Assembly: GCA_036244855.1 (NCBI GenBank)
Contig: BQKZ01000316.1
Coordinates: forward strand, 14,047 to 78,046
Source of the DNA: Temnopleurus reevesii
Lineage: Eukaryota > Echinodermata > Echinoidea > Temnopleuroida > Temnopleuridae
Reading direction: 5' to 3'
DNA: 64,000 bases
Below, one piece after another: positions 14,387-26,965 of this stretch. A model generated the notes under the pieces. It was given only the letters and a program-made list of their open reading frames with translations, did not search any database and was not told where the DNA came from. Each line of letters opens with the position of its first letter. The stretch's first letter is position 1. The translations under genes and the position numbers were made by a program.

Positions 14387-15647
14387 CATACGACTTCTGG
14401 TTCAAATATTCATTGGTGTATTTTTTTCAACTCAAATTGATAGGTTATTCAATTTAACGAGCCAAAATGGTAAATAGTTCATACAGTGGCGCTAAAAGGA
14501 CTACGTTCCATCAAACTCCAGGGCAAAAACATTGCCTAAAACAATACTTTACCTCTCCAACCCTTTATCTGGTTTGTTCCGGCGCCAGTGATTTCGCAAA
14601 CTTTAATTGTGAATTTTTGTTTTCAAACCAGAAAAATCGAGTATGGATTTAAATCGGACAGTACTCGAGAGGCTCATTAAGTACTTATTATAGGATCATA
14701 TTTCATTCAGTAGTTTTTATTGAAGCATGTCAATCCTTGTCTTATTAACGAGATTAACATTGGCGGCAATGAATTTATTTGCAGAGTGGATATATTCGGA
14801 TTTAGATGTCATTATTTCATAGATGCATTGTGGCCAGGGGTGGCATCTGTCAATTATGTGAATAACTAAGAAATTAGGAAATCAATTTCGTTTTTCATAA
14901 ATTTCCGATCTTATCGTCCCTGGTTCACTCTTGCCATTTATCTTCTACACAAGTACGTCTTCTTATCTTATTGGCTCACAACATCGTGACGTAACAATAG
15001 CAAGCCGTATTAGCAAGCCCTCACCCAAGCTGGGGACCAAACGAGCGTACACAGCGATGACACTGCGACACAACACTACGCCGTCAGTTTGGCGTTGAAT
15101 ATTCTTGCCTATGCAGGAGCTTGCTAAACTCCGCATGTGTGCAATGTGCGATTGTGATGATTTTATGTTGCCTCAACTCTTGCAAGTTATTCTACCCAGA
15201 ATGAGTGGATGGTGAAGTGATTATGTTGACAACTAATTTGGAGATTAATGTGTCTACAACAAGTGGATGATCACATTCCATCTTTCCCAGGAGAACTATT
15301 TTACTTGCTTTTAATGTGAGGATATAACTGTGGATATCTCCTTCTTTCTTTGTATACTATGGAACAAATATTATTATGATTTTATGCTTTTCCGATGTAT
15401 TCATATCTACCTGCGATAGTAATATGCTTGTTTGTTTACTTGTTTTCACCGGGCATTAAAATGAATTATTTTCCAAATAGTGTACTCTATTCATCAAATG
15501 TTTCTAAGTATGATGGTGGCAAAAGGGGAAGGATAAAGGTATTTGGCACACCACATGTTTGCACTCCCACATCACCGGTACATTGAACGGGTGCGATTGC
15601 CTCTTCTTGTCTCATGCAGGCGACGTAGCTCCTGATATTAGAAATCT

Positions 15648-15693
15648 GTTAATAATAATGATGTGAATAATAATGATAATAGTAATAATAATG
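15648..15693. repeat. (AAT)n microsatellite
   Basis: AAT units with GAT interruptions. Confidence 0.85.
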
Positions 15694-16159
15694 AATTCAT
15701 TAACAAAGAAGGCCACACCCTTTGTAATTCACCCGTGTCAAGTTTTATTTTGATGAAAAGACCTCTTATTACCGGTACGGTATTTCGAATTTGGAATTAT
15801 TTCGCCACTATACCTCAATTGAAAATAAAGGATTTAATATGTATCCCTCGCTACATAAACTACCTTACTTTTATTTCTAAAACATGATATTATTTGTGAA
15901 AATCTATATTCAATTTATTACTCTGCACAAAGATTATCGATCATGAAATTGGATGTTTACAGAATAGCAGCTGTATTGACTTACATAATAAATCAAGCTT
16001 TTCACAGGATCACGTCGTGATCACTATTTTATTAGCAAATACTAAGTAATGGGTAACCCCCTTCATGTTTTTCACAGAGTATTATCGGATTAGTTATATG
16101 ACTTTGTATACAAACTCTAATATTTGAAATTTGTTTATGACGGAATTACCTTTTCTTAT

Positions 16160-16175
16160 CCCCCCCCCCCCCCCC
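16160..16175. repeat. C16 homopolymer
   Basis: Uninterrupted C run followed by AAAA. Confidence 0.95.
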
Positions 16176-18059
16176 AAAAGCAAAATATGAATAAAAAAAC
16201 CGAGTGAACAAAAACGGCTTTAACCATTTTAATGGAATAAACATTTTTTTTCAGTTGCTTCTTTTCCTATTCCTATGTATATGAGAATCCGTATGGTAAA
16301 CATAATATTTTCCAGCGCTGCATCATGAATCACGCTCTTCTTCTATTACATCTCGCTCATTTGTTTATATTCGCTGCCGTTAGTTTAATTTGGCGTCGCA
16401 TCTTGACAGACAACGAGAGATCAATTCTGCCTGTCTTCCCCTTACTCTGTGGTGTGTATGTAAGCATTGCCATAGCCCGTCTGCTCATTATTCTCAAGTA
16501 TTCGTACACAGAGGGGGACTTGAGCTCAGACAGCTAGGGAATGGAAACTTATACCCTAAAATGATTTATTTATCCTTTACCTGCACGTTTACCAGGACTC
16601 TCGTACAAACGATTCTAGAATTGACAAATTTTCTCAATCTCCCTTTCATTTCATTTAAACAGAACTTTCAATCGGTTGGAAAACTTTTTCGACCCATCTG
16701 CTCTTTCGGCATCAGGTCCGTTCATTTGATGTAACTAAATTCAAAGGTAAGAACAATTTTTCTTTATTTATTTCGTTTTGCACCTTTATTGATAGAGTTT
16801 TGGCAAACAAAATATCACTTTAATTCATTAAGATTGCTTATTGTGTTAACTACGCAAGTAGTCAAAATCATGGGAAATTTAACTGTCATTAGAACAACTG
16901 ATGACAATATTTTATTTCATTAAACCCATATAAACTCTATGCATTTACAGTATGGATGAAATCAAGTAAGAGTTTAGTGATTTGATATAAACACTTTGTG
17001 GTCTGCTTAACAGTATCCCTATCAACATTGCCCTTTAGACCACCTTGGACATGTTGGGGATGTGTCGGGTCTCTTATCCCTTAGGATTTGTCGCTCTAGT
17101 TCTTCATCAAACATACATCACCAACATCACGCCTACATGCAGGTGTATTCCATTAATGCAATGACGTCACATATTCAGCATCACATTCTCTCTAACGCGG
17201 GCGATAATCATCTCGTTATCTGTAGTGAAACGTGCCTCCTGCTTGCTCCTAAAAATATGGCGGTCGACATGTAGTATGACAGTGAAAAGTGTTTAAGAAC
17301 GAACAGAAAGAACAGAAATGACAGGCAACACGGATTGTCTTGAAAAGTATGGGTGCTGTGGTAAACAATTTTCTTTCACACTGTCATAATAATTTTCTAA
17401 GCAGTTTCCGATAAAAGTAAAGGCTGGGGATGCAACCCAATAACTCCGGTGGCTTCACAGACCATGCATTATGCTAATCCGAACAAATGAGAAAAAAAAA
17501 ACCGATGAATAAAAAAAGTGAGATAAGGCAAAAACAAATATTTATAAAATATGCATTGAAGCTTGAGCCGATGTACAGGTATGTTAAACTGCTTGATATT
17601 AGTTCGTCTCTTTATCTGTTAACAACATGTGATATTTGATTTAACATACATGTGTGAATAGAGGAACTAGAGAAATTGTAACATCCTCTTTTAAATGCAT
17701 TCTTTTCAAGTACATCACTCAATTCTAATTTATGTTTACACAAATGAAAGCTGATATGTATTAAAAACGACCAGATCTCTACCTAATAATATCTTACCCG
17801 AAATGAAACATGTTTATGTTTTATTTCAGTTCTTATTACCCTCCAGTCATTGACGGGAACATTGAAGATTTTAGTTGCTCAATGTTTTCATATCTACTAC
17901 TGATTTTGTTGGATATTTTGCGTTTTATGACAGATTCATATTTATTTGTAAACACTTTCAACATACCGTTCAATCTTATAATTTGTATACGTTAGCTCAA
18001 TTTAGGATAAGCCTATAAATTATAGGGGGTACCAAAATTTGCCAGTGAATGATTATGAA

Positions 18060-18180
18060 TAATTTACCGTAGGAGTTGTGAGGTAGTGGTTCTGACTCTC
18101 GTCTTTCAACTAGAGGGTCGACGGTTGGACTCCCACCATGGCGATAATTTCCTGCAGCAAGAAATGTATCCACAATGTGA
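18060..18180 (+). mobile_element. tRNA-derived SINE head fragment
   Basis: The sequence has an RNA polymerase III A-box-like segment (GAGGTAGTGGTTCTGACTCT region near 18078) and a B-box-like GGTTGGACTCC at about 18123-18133, spaced as in a tRNA. This is followed by a non-tRNA body containing GAAATGTATCCACAATGTG. That arrangement is typical of tRNA-derived SINEs in echinoids. It is a fragment, directly next to LINE-derived sequence. Confidence 0.5.
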
Positions 18181-18289
18181 AGCACTTGACCCAGGTGTTT
18201 GAATTAATACGCAGTAGGATATGGAGATTACCGTCGCCACAGAAGGTTGACACTGGGGAAGCTTCCCTTGTAGCCAAAGAAATGCACTT

Positions 18290-19515
18290 GTACGGTTATT
18301 ATTGTTTATGCCTTGACCGGGTAATGATAAAATGTGTTCTACCGCAGGGAAGCATTTTAGGGCCTCTTCTCTTTATTTGTTATATAAATGATATGTGTGT
18401 CAGTGTTCGAAATTCGAAATTGCTTTTATATGCTGATGATAGCGTATTGTTGTACTCTGATCCGAATCCTAAATCAATTGCGAAAAACTTAAGTGAAGAT
18501 CTGTTAGTTTTACACATGGGGAAAACTGAAAGCATTTTATTCGGCTCCAAAAGAAAATTACAAAATTCACATGACTTTCGAGTCACGTTTTACGATCAAG
18601 TTATTGACAGGAAGCAGTCGGTCAAGTATTTAGGATTGAAGATAACGAGTGATCTATCGTGGACAGGCCTTGTAAATGAAATACACGCCTTAAATTTGTA
18701 TATAGATATGAATCTTGCCTTAATAAGAAATCTAGACTAACCCTAGTGTTTGCTATTATACAATGCCTATTCTATTACGCTAGTGGCGCTTGGTCCTCCA
18801 GTCTATGTAAAAGCGATGTAAAACGAATACAAATAATTCAAAATAAAATGGTAAGATTTATCAACGATTTAGAACCTAGGTCACATGTTGGATTTAACGA
18901 ACTTGAGGAAGCAGGTCTCCTCCACTTCACTCAAAGAGCAAAACAGCTTGCGTTGCACCATGTTCATAGAATATTTAATAATAATGTTAGCCACTATATG
19001 TCAGAAAAATTTTCTCGTGTGTCAAATGTCCATAGACATAATACAAGACACAGCCAATTGAATTTTGTTTTACCGAAACGAACAAATCAGGTCGGAAACT
19101 TGTTCTATTTCAATGACATTCAATTGCGGAATTCCCTCCCAACCCACATAAAACTGGTTAAAAATTTCCCTCACTTCAAAATTGTACTTAAGAAATATTT
19201 GAAAACCGAATCCATTCAGGGCATTTGATAATTTATGTTTATTTACTTTTATGTACCTATAAACGCGAGTTGTTACTGTCTTTTCAGACCCTGTAACGGT
19301 CCATGGGAGTTAGATGTTTTACCAACTGTTTTTTCTATATGTAACAGTTTGGATTGATTATTGTTGTCTTTTGTTGATTTTATTTTTGTTTTATGATGTA
19401 TCTTGTACTTATATCAAGGACCCCATTGGAAATAAGCCTTTCGGCTTTCATGGGTTATCCTTGTCATGGTATCGTATATGTTATATCTGACGAATAAAAT
19501 AAAATAAAATAAAAT
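18290..19515 (+). pseudogene. 5'-truncated, broken non-LTR retrotransposon (CR1/L2/Jockey-like group)
   Basis: A reverse-transcriptase fragment carries the motif LPQGSILGPLLFICYINDM followed by the catalytic YADD at 18429-18440 and a downstream HMGKTESILFG segment. The spacing after YADD is short, suggesting an internal deletion. A stop at about 18738-18740 breaks the frame. A second open stretch (18746-19228) holds the usual C-terminal region of such elements (NKMVRFINDLEPRSH, NTRHSQLNFVLP, LRNSLPTHIK). The 3' UTR has CTTTCGGCTTTCATGGGTTA and ends in a (TAAAA)n tail at 19493-19515. The element is dead, and the subfamily is uncertain. Confidence 0.8.
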
Positions 19516-21178
19516 CAATACTGTTACAGCCATAGACGTATTGATATTATTTCGGCTAATGGAAAAAGCGTCATATAGGAAGTAGTATTAAAGCACCGCA
19601 TCCACACAGATTTAAATACATAATTCATCTGCCATGCATCCCTTCAAAGCAATCGATTTGCACATTCATGACTATATCTTTCCGCACATCATTTCAACAC
19701 AACATTTATTGCCCACATGGGCTTCATGACATTCTACAATTTGCGATGGGCTGAGCTTGCCCAAAGAATACATATTGCGCCTGGCCGACCACGTGTTGGC
19801 AATAAGGAATGTTATTGTATCTTATTAAGTTTTAGCATTACACTGAGCAAAACCCCACAACCCTAAGTCAGTAACTCAAGGAGGAAACAAATCTATCACA
19901 TGCAAAATATCACTTTAAAAAATGGATGGAAGTAAATATATACCGACGCACTGCTGAGATGTACCTTCAATTGTGATATTTTATAACAATCATAACTATT
20001 CAATTTAATACTGTTTGCACACAGTTTACATAACCCTACTCGTGTACACCCACGCGTTTGTTTTAGCTCTACCCTTTAGCCTTAACATTTCCTCTCAATT
20101 TAACATTTCGCTCTTGAACATACATGAAAACTCCTCGTATTAATATTTTTCCCGCATTTGCCAGCACACAGAGAAAATCGATGAAATAGGCAGACCTTGT
20201 GCCTTATCAATACTGAATTGTCATATTATTCCTACCTTTCTTTAATTTAGTTAAACCTTGAAGGCGGGTTTTCTTCATCCATGGGTATGCAAGACCTGTG
20301 CTTGTTCGATTTTTATTTTGAAGTAAATGAAGGAGAATAATTCGGCGCCCTATCTCGATCTTACTGTAACAAACGTGTGCAATTTAAGACATTGAAGGTT
20401 GAAGATGACGTAAAGAAAAATTCTTACCCTATACAATTATGTAAGAACAAGCTTGTTGTCAGGGTTTATACAATTTAGTATTAAAAAAAAAGAAATGTTA
20501 AAAACAAATCGGCCGATCAATGCATTTATATTTTTTACTTTTTAAAAGTAAATCGGTTAATCAGATTGTTATATCTTGTTTCGTGTGCAGAGACCTGTTC
20601 AATCTTTGCAGGGTTTGGTCATCATATGAAAATTTTCCTGCACAATGTGGATCTCAGGACAATTCAGAATTCAGAAGAAGATGCATCACCACCCTCTTTA
20701 TAAAATTTTTTAAATGTGTGTGTAAATACAGTACTAATAAAGGCAAATACTTAACATTTAAATGTTTCAAAACACCAGCGCATCGTATAACAAATATCAA
20801 TTCAAAGAAAACAATAAACAACGGAAATGTTCATGTAAAAAGTACTCATCGAAATGCTTTTTCTTCCCACTTTCTTTTTGTTCTTGGGAGTTGAATTTTT
20901 GGCAATTCACCTAGTGAATAAGAAAATTGCTATTTAGGGCATGACGAAATTGAAAAAAAAATCGGTCTTTACCTAGTCTACTTTTGCTCTAAGTGAGCCC
21001 TAAAATAGATGTTTGACCGTCCAGGAACCATCCATAAGGTCTTCAAACAGCAGCGATGACGTATGTAGACAGATTAAACTACTAAGAAAGGCTAAGAACA
21101 ATGCAAAAGTAATTGCACTGTGTGCATAGATTCTAAGCATGCTCTAGTGCGTCTTCAAAATTATGGCGACGAAAACGA
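19516..21178. other. No gene recognised; upstream region of the 21.2 kb candidate gene
   Basis: AT-rich sequence. A 124-codon frame at 20520-20894 ends in low-complexity Lys/Asn-rich sequence and has no coherent domain. Confidence 0.45.
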
Positions 21179-21792
21179 ATGGAAAAAAAACTCAAGTATT
21201 TCCAAAAAAAGCGTTCTTTAGTTAGTTTACCCGTTCGTAAAATTACTAATATATTGCCAAGTGGTGGAAACCCTTTTGTCAACTATTTGGAGCACGTAAG
21301 TTATGAAAAAATAGAAGTTCCCTTATATATCCTGGGAATTTTCACAATGCACATGTAACGGGGTTTTTTTCTCTCTTCGCATTGCGAATGATGAGTAAAA
21401 AAAATATTACGGTAAACCAAGCTATCAGGAATGTGTTTGCCAACTTTATAAGAGTCAAATATTAGGCGACATTATGTCATATCATTCCTCAGATTCGGTG
21501 TGCTCGATCTATTGCATGTAAAAAGCAGCGAATCTTTGCCAGAGATAGGATCGAACAGAGCTATTATATGACATACCAAGAGGCGTTTAGAATATTTCAT
21601 AGATTAAGGGCGCAAAACACTCGTCGATCAGATCGCACCGTTGCTCCTACGACTAGGTATATACCCCAGGAGACCGTCAACCTCAAATACCATGAACTCG
21701 CATCACGATATGAGCAGAGACGTGAAACCAACATCGAACTCCTTGAAAATATGAAAAGCAGTCAGAAATCCATCGACGTTGCCCCGAGCTAA
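21179..21792 (+). CDS. Candidate two-exon gene for a 138-residue basic protein of unknown family
   Basis: Exon 1 is 21179-21295 (39 codons, starting MEKKLKYFQKKRSLV and ending NPFVNYLEH) and ends at a consensus donor, CAC/GTAAGT. Exon 2 is 21493-21792 (99 codons plus TAA). It follows ATTCCTCAG and reads IRCARSIACKKQRIFARDRI, continuing to a C-terminus of KSIDVAPS. Both exons are open in the same phase across a 197-base GT-AG intron. The protein is very basic, with a predicted helical core (FRIFHRLRAQNTRR, YHELASRYEQRRETNIELLE), and has no signal peptide or membrane segment. An upstream ATG at 21163 in another frame runs into a stop. No homologue comes to mind. The support is the two in-phase splice sites and protein-like composition, so this remains a prediction. 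No clear AATAAA follows closely. Confidence 0.5.
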
Positions 21793-24700
21793 TATCACTT
21801 ATAACATATGAATTGAATTAGGAGCATCTCATACTGAAACCAAAACACTTTCAAAACACCCACAGTTGGTTGTTTCTTTATCCTGTTCTTGACAGTCTTG
21901 AGAATTATCTGGGACGAATTAATTAGACTTTATCTTTCTAGTTTCATTTATGTGAAAATTTAATATCTGTCTATGGGAAAAATCAGAAATCAATGTTGTA
22001 TTGGGAGACCATCTGCAAATATATTCGTATTAAGGAAAAAACCAGGAGCATTCCGAAAAGAGGATTTTTTTTAGCATCTGATCCGATATTTCATTCAAAC
22101 AGCGTTATATTGGAAAAAAAACTGCAGATTGGAAGTTTACATTGGGGTTGTAAAAATTATATCATGTATATTGTTCATGAGGGGGTACAATAAGATGTCG
22201 CTTCAAATTGACTTCGTCAATAACATCAAACAATTTGAAATTTGATGATACGCGAAAGCTCAAAAACACGCGGAAAATCAAATTATTCACTTTTTGAATA
22301 CCAAATCGATATGTTCAGTCCCACCACATACTTATTCCAGAGATGCACACTTATCTTTATATTGACAAATTTTGCTCAGAATATCGTTAGGAATAGGGTC
22401 AGCTCCATTTCGAGTTGTGATGTGTTTTTTTTTTTTTACTTGGATAATGAATTAATGTGATTAAAATAGATCTAAAAGCCTGGGCAATTTGTGTATAGAG
22501 GTTTGCTCTGCAAAAACGAACGTAAACTCTTCTTCAGACTGATTAAAATATAATTACACTTGGTCACTTCCTTGACTGAGCTTAAATTTCGACACTTCAA
22601 GATATAAATGATTTCCAGTTTTTAATCTTTCTTTTAGGAATGGACCATATTTAAAAATTGTTCACTTAAAAACAGAGCGATATTGCTCATTTGAATCGCA
22701 TCAAAACACCAAGGCTTTGTCAGAATTGTCATAGATTAATTTTAGAATCACACCTCTGTCTTTTACAGTGCGAGCACTTCGACAATCTCTAGATAACGGA
22801 AGTCTGTAAAAAGTTCGCCTGAATCTGCTGTGCCCTGTTCTGCCATCATCGGCCCAGACCTGAAAATAAAGTAGATTAGACAGAGGGAACCGCCTCAGTT
22901 CGCTACCGCTGTACGCCAAATTGACATAATATGCAGACCCTAAACTAGAAAATTGGACTGACACAATCACATTACGACGCTCACCCCAAAATTGATATTT
23001 TCTTCGCTCTCCATCTCGCCGACTGAAACGAAATGCCAACGACATTTCCAATGTCTTCTGATTTGCACTGCACTGTACTGTTCCGACTCACAATCCTGAC
23101 AATGTTGATAATGTTATTCCCATCCTTTTTATATGAGGTTATCAGAAAATCTAATAAAGATTTAAAACTAATATGACATGATTATGCTACGTTCAAGTCA
23201 TCGTCATCTTAATTTTGCGATTTCTTTAAGGAGAGGTGTTATTTAGTTAGTGGATCTGTTCCCTAAGGCCTGCTTTTGAAAATTAGATAACAATTTTCCT
23301 TTGTCTCACTTTATTAAAAAATGTAATCACATTGATAATAGTGAAACAAGTACAGTTATTTAAAAAACATATGAAACTTTATTGCAACTGTTGTCTGTCT
23401 TTCGGTTAACATGTGATTCTTTTTAGAAAAAAAACGACGACATTATATTCTATTATCGGACCTATATCACTATATCACTATATCATGACATTATATTCTA
23501 TTATCGGTCCTATAGTACTATAAATCTAACATTCGAAAATGAATTATGGTTTAATTTTATGTTTAAAATCGTTTTTGCTGTCTGAAATTACAACCAAACA
23601 GGGACATTATAAGATATCGACAATTTTAGTGGATTCGACCGGTTTGAGGATTCATGATTACTGCCACAATCGCTTTTATGAAATGACGTATTGCTTGAAC
23701 TTACACAATGTAAACTAAAGACAAAATATGTATAGGGATGTTTTGTTCAATTTTAGGAACTTTGACAAGAGTTGAAATAAGCAATTACTGACCTAATTTT
23801 GAATATTCGAATGTTATCTAAAATGGGGTTAATCTTTTTGTTATTCTCGTGATAATGGTGCGATCAAATTAAGAGAGATTATAAAACTATGTTAAATTTC
23901 CTCAATATGATTTCCCATTACGTTAGTACTCGAGATATAGGTAAATACAAGACTAAATGTAAGATTAAGCTTTGTGATTACCCATTTCGTCGTAAAAGCT
24001 TTGTATCCCTTTCTCCAGAGAGATTTTTTTTAAAGATATTTAATGCGATTACAGATGATACATACGGGACACATTTTAGTTTTTATCGTCCCACCAAGAC
24101 GTAATGAAAACGCAAAAATCAAAATTGGCTTCTTGATTAAAGCGAATACAGAGATTAAAAAGTTTGAATGGTACAATTTAGTTTTAATTAAACCTCTGGA
24201 TATAAACGTATATCCATTAATGTACTTTGAATGGTTTTCTACTCTATATCTTTCGCTATCGGTTTTTTTAAATCTGGCAAATTTGCAGGTTATACGTTAA
24301 AAATATAAACTGTTTGTATGTGTTATTCTTTATGCTTAACGGATATAATATTACAAATTTTACCTATTTGCCTATTTACCTACAATGCATTATCAATATG
24401 TAGTAAACAGGTTTTCCAATTTAATTTCAAACAATTAAGATTAACACAAACAAAATACATTTCTAGCTAAATGCATTGTGAACATACGTAATTTTGACGA
24501 AATTGAATGATCGAATCGATTGGGAACAGTAAGAAATCGGCTAAAAAAAAAACCTTTATCAAGCTATTTAACTTTATTTGATTTTCATATATACATCGGT
24601 TGTTTATGAGTTGCCTTGTACACATGATACATTATACTATAGTAATATCAGAGATATAATCGATGGCATTAATAATTCAAGTTCCTTGGGACCCATTGCT

Positions 24701-24805
24701 GGCATGATTCACACAAAGTCGTGCTTAGAATAAAACGAGTAGCTCAATGCCCAAGGGCATTATGCAAAACTAATGCTGGGCGTTGTCTGTTTGCAAATTT
24801 ACAAC
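21793..24805. other. No firm gene outside the weak 22.7-23.05 kb ORF
   Basis: Contains a direct duplication of GACATTATATTCTATTATCG (about 23440 and 23488) flanking three TATCACTA units, with AT-rich non-coding sequence elsewhere. Confidence 0.45.
22701..23051 (-). CDS. Weak candidate small ORF (116 aa unspliced, or about 62 aa if spliced)
   Basis: One unbroken minus-strand frame runs for 116 codons. Within it there is also a possible two-exon reading: a short ATG exon (MESEENINFG) ending at a GTGAGC donor near 22983, then a TTATTTTCAG acceptor near 22861 leading into VWADDGRTGHSRFRRTFYRL and a stop at 22701. Either reading is open. No domain or signal is visible. Several non-coding frames in this window are as long, so length alone is not evidence. 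Confidence 0.2.
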   Translation of the reverse strand: MEMSLAFRFSRRDGERRKYQFWGERRNVIVSVQFSSLGSAYYVNLAYSGSELRRFPLSNLLYFQVWADDGRTGHSRFRRTFYRLPLSRDCRSARTVKDRGVILKLIYDNSDKALVF

Positions 24806-25073
24806 ATACACTGCAAAAACGCTGGTGTTAAATATAACACCAACCGGAATCTATATCGTACAACACCAGCAAAGTGTAAAAATATTACCAGTTCGGAATC
24901 AAATCAATGTATTTAAACACCGACTGGTGTTGTTAAAAGCCTTAAACAACACCAGTTGGTATTGGAATATATCGAATGGATTCCAAACTGGTGTTATTTT
25001 AACACTTTTCTGGTGTTGTCATATATAGATTCCGGTTGGTGTTAAATTCAACAACAGCGTTTTTGCAGTGTAT
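24806..25073. mobile_element. MITE-like element with about 80-base inverted repeats
   Basis: The ends are ATACACTGCAAAAACGCT and its complement at the right. The two arms pair over about 80 bases with a few mismatches. The interior holds further copies of the word GGTGTTGT in both orientations, so the whole element can fold into several stems. ACTGCAAAAA-type ends are common on non-autonomous DNA transposons in animals. No transposase is present. Confidence 0.7.
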
Positions 25074-26640
25074 CTTCTGAAAGCCGTTTAAACATAAATA
25101 TGATTTAAAGTCAATATCATACAGCGAATTTGAAATTATTCATTGTAAATTAAACGCGGTGCCTAAGTGCTTTATAATTAATGAAACTTACTTGTGATAA
25201 CTAATGCCATTTGACTGTATCAATGCTTTGAATAAGAACGATTGCATTCATCCATGCATGGTATCAATTAGAGCCAAAATGGATAAGTGCCCCCATCATT
25301 CCTAATATACGATTTAATGTGACACGTCACTGTTATAGACGAGCATTGCTAGTAGCAACGAATGTGCTGGCAAAGAATGTTGGAAATAGAATGAATACAC
25401 GCACTGAACTTATAGTATGTGTTTAAACATGTTATGTAACATTAAATCTTATACATATGATGTTTCCTTTTTCTGTGGGGAAGGCGAGTTATGTAGGATG
25501 AAAATGGCTTTCAAATTCCCGTTCATTTTACTTCTCTTCTGTTTACTGTCTTTAGAGTTGTCTCTTATAATGATGATTTATACCTCGGTGCCTTGTACAG
25601 CTTTCCACTCCCTCGAACTGCATGTACGTGTAATCATAGTACACATAATAATATTTCATATTCCTTTGTCAGCTTGTCTGAATTGTTGCGAATTTGCGTC
25701 ATCAAGTTATAGAGTACATAACCAGCTCTTGAGTACTCTCTGCTAATGGCGTCTAAATGGGCATTAGTGTGTATTTAGATGTGACATAATTAGGCCAAGC
25801 GTGTAGATAATGATAGTCCAATGTTACTCTAATCAAAAGGTACTGATAGAAGAGTCGCAGTGATTACCATGAAGGACCTTAAGCGTTCTACTTTATCACA
25901 AGCTGTAATTTATTCTATTGCCTCGTTGATGACTTCTGTATTTTTAGGGCAATCGTTTTACATTTCAAATAATTGTTCGCAATAATGAACATTTCATATA
26001 CGAAATTAATATTAATTTTTTTTAAAGAATAATTGTTGGTGGTTTGGAAATGGACGAACTTATCATGCAGTCGCACATTAGGCAGGCAGCATACAGTGAG
26101 CCAGGTGTCAAAACTTTATGGTTCCAATGTGCACACATTTGCGGGAGACACACTTGCCTAACCAAGCAAATTTACCGTTAGCCAAGTATGTCCCCTGTCA
26201 ATTTCTGTGCACATGGGCTGTCAATATAATCAAATTTACATATAGGCATCCGTTGGAAATTTACCATAATGTGGGACTGTGCATATACGATAAGAAATCT
26301 ATTGTCCCATTTCATTACAATATGTTCATGTCATTTTGTATACTAAATTCATTTCCCTTTCTTTATCTTTCTCTCCCGTTCTATTTGTGTCTGTATGTGT
26401 CTCCCTCTTCTGATGTAGATTGAACATCGCTGATCTGCACCCGACTGTGACGTAAGCTACCCGAGAGGACTCAAATCTTTGGACCATGGCTTCAAGTTAA
26501 TTGATCTGGAACGGTTGTATCGTGGCCAAGTGGTTTCATACAAGCAAGACATATATCATTTATAAGGTAACTCATAAAATTGACAACAATACAGATAACC
26601 AACCCCCTGTTTGTGTGTATGGGCGGATTCGCCTAAAGTC

Positions 26641-26820
26641 AAGGCTGACTCACAACTTTGCCAGTTTGCGTTCATATTCAACGTCTTCCTAGTGTTCATA
26701 TCGAGTGCTTTAATACGACAAACTAATTTCATGGACGGTCAATAGTCTTAGCTCCTTTCTGAACCTAATGCATGCTTGGAAGATGTTGGCTACAAACACA
26801 AAAAGGTGTGTGTCAGCCTT
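26641..26820. mobile_element. MITE-like element, family A copy 2
   Basis: This 180-base element begins AAGGCTGACTCACAACTTTG and ends AAAAGGTGTGTGTCAGCCTT, an imperfect terminal inverted repeat. It matches the ends of the copies at 14132 and 32075. The interior is non-coding. Confidence 0.65.
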
Positions 26821-26888
26821 GGAACAAAATAAAGTTCGGCTGTCCGTCTATGGTCCTATTCCTCCCTCTAAACCCACCTCTGTATCTC

Positions 26889-26915
26889 GCTTTCTCCCTC
26901 TTTCCCTCTCCATCC

Positions 26916-26949
<34 letters not shown>

Positions 26950-26965
26950 TACTCTCTTTCTTCCC
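26889..26965. repeat. Pyrimidine-rich (TC)n tract
   Basis: Mostly CT dinucleotides with TTTC and CCCT interruptions. The Leu/Ser-rich frames through it are not genes. Confidence 0.9.

Larger units (their letters stand above)
14387..18059. other. No firm gene
   Basis: One short frame (16325-16537, +) would encode two hydrophobic segments and follows a TTTTCCAG acceptor-like site, but it lacks other support. The remainder is AT-rich non-coding sequence. Confidence 0.45.

Noticed and set aside
16325..16537. 70-codon frame with two hydrophobic segments after a TTTTCCAG site
   Set aside because: No signal beyond hydrophobicity, which is common by chance in T-rich DNA; no in-phase partner exon was found.
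20520..20894. 124-codon plus-strand frame
   Set aside because: Low-complexity C-terminal half, no domain, and length within the chance range for this window.
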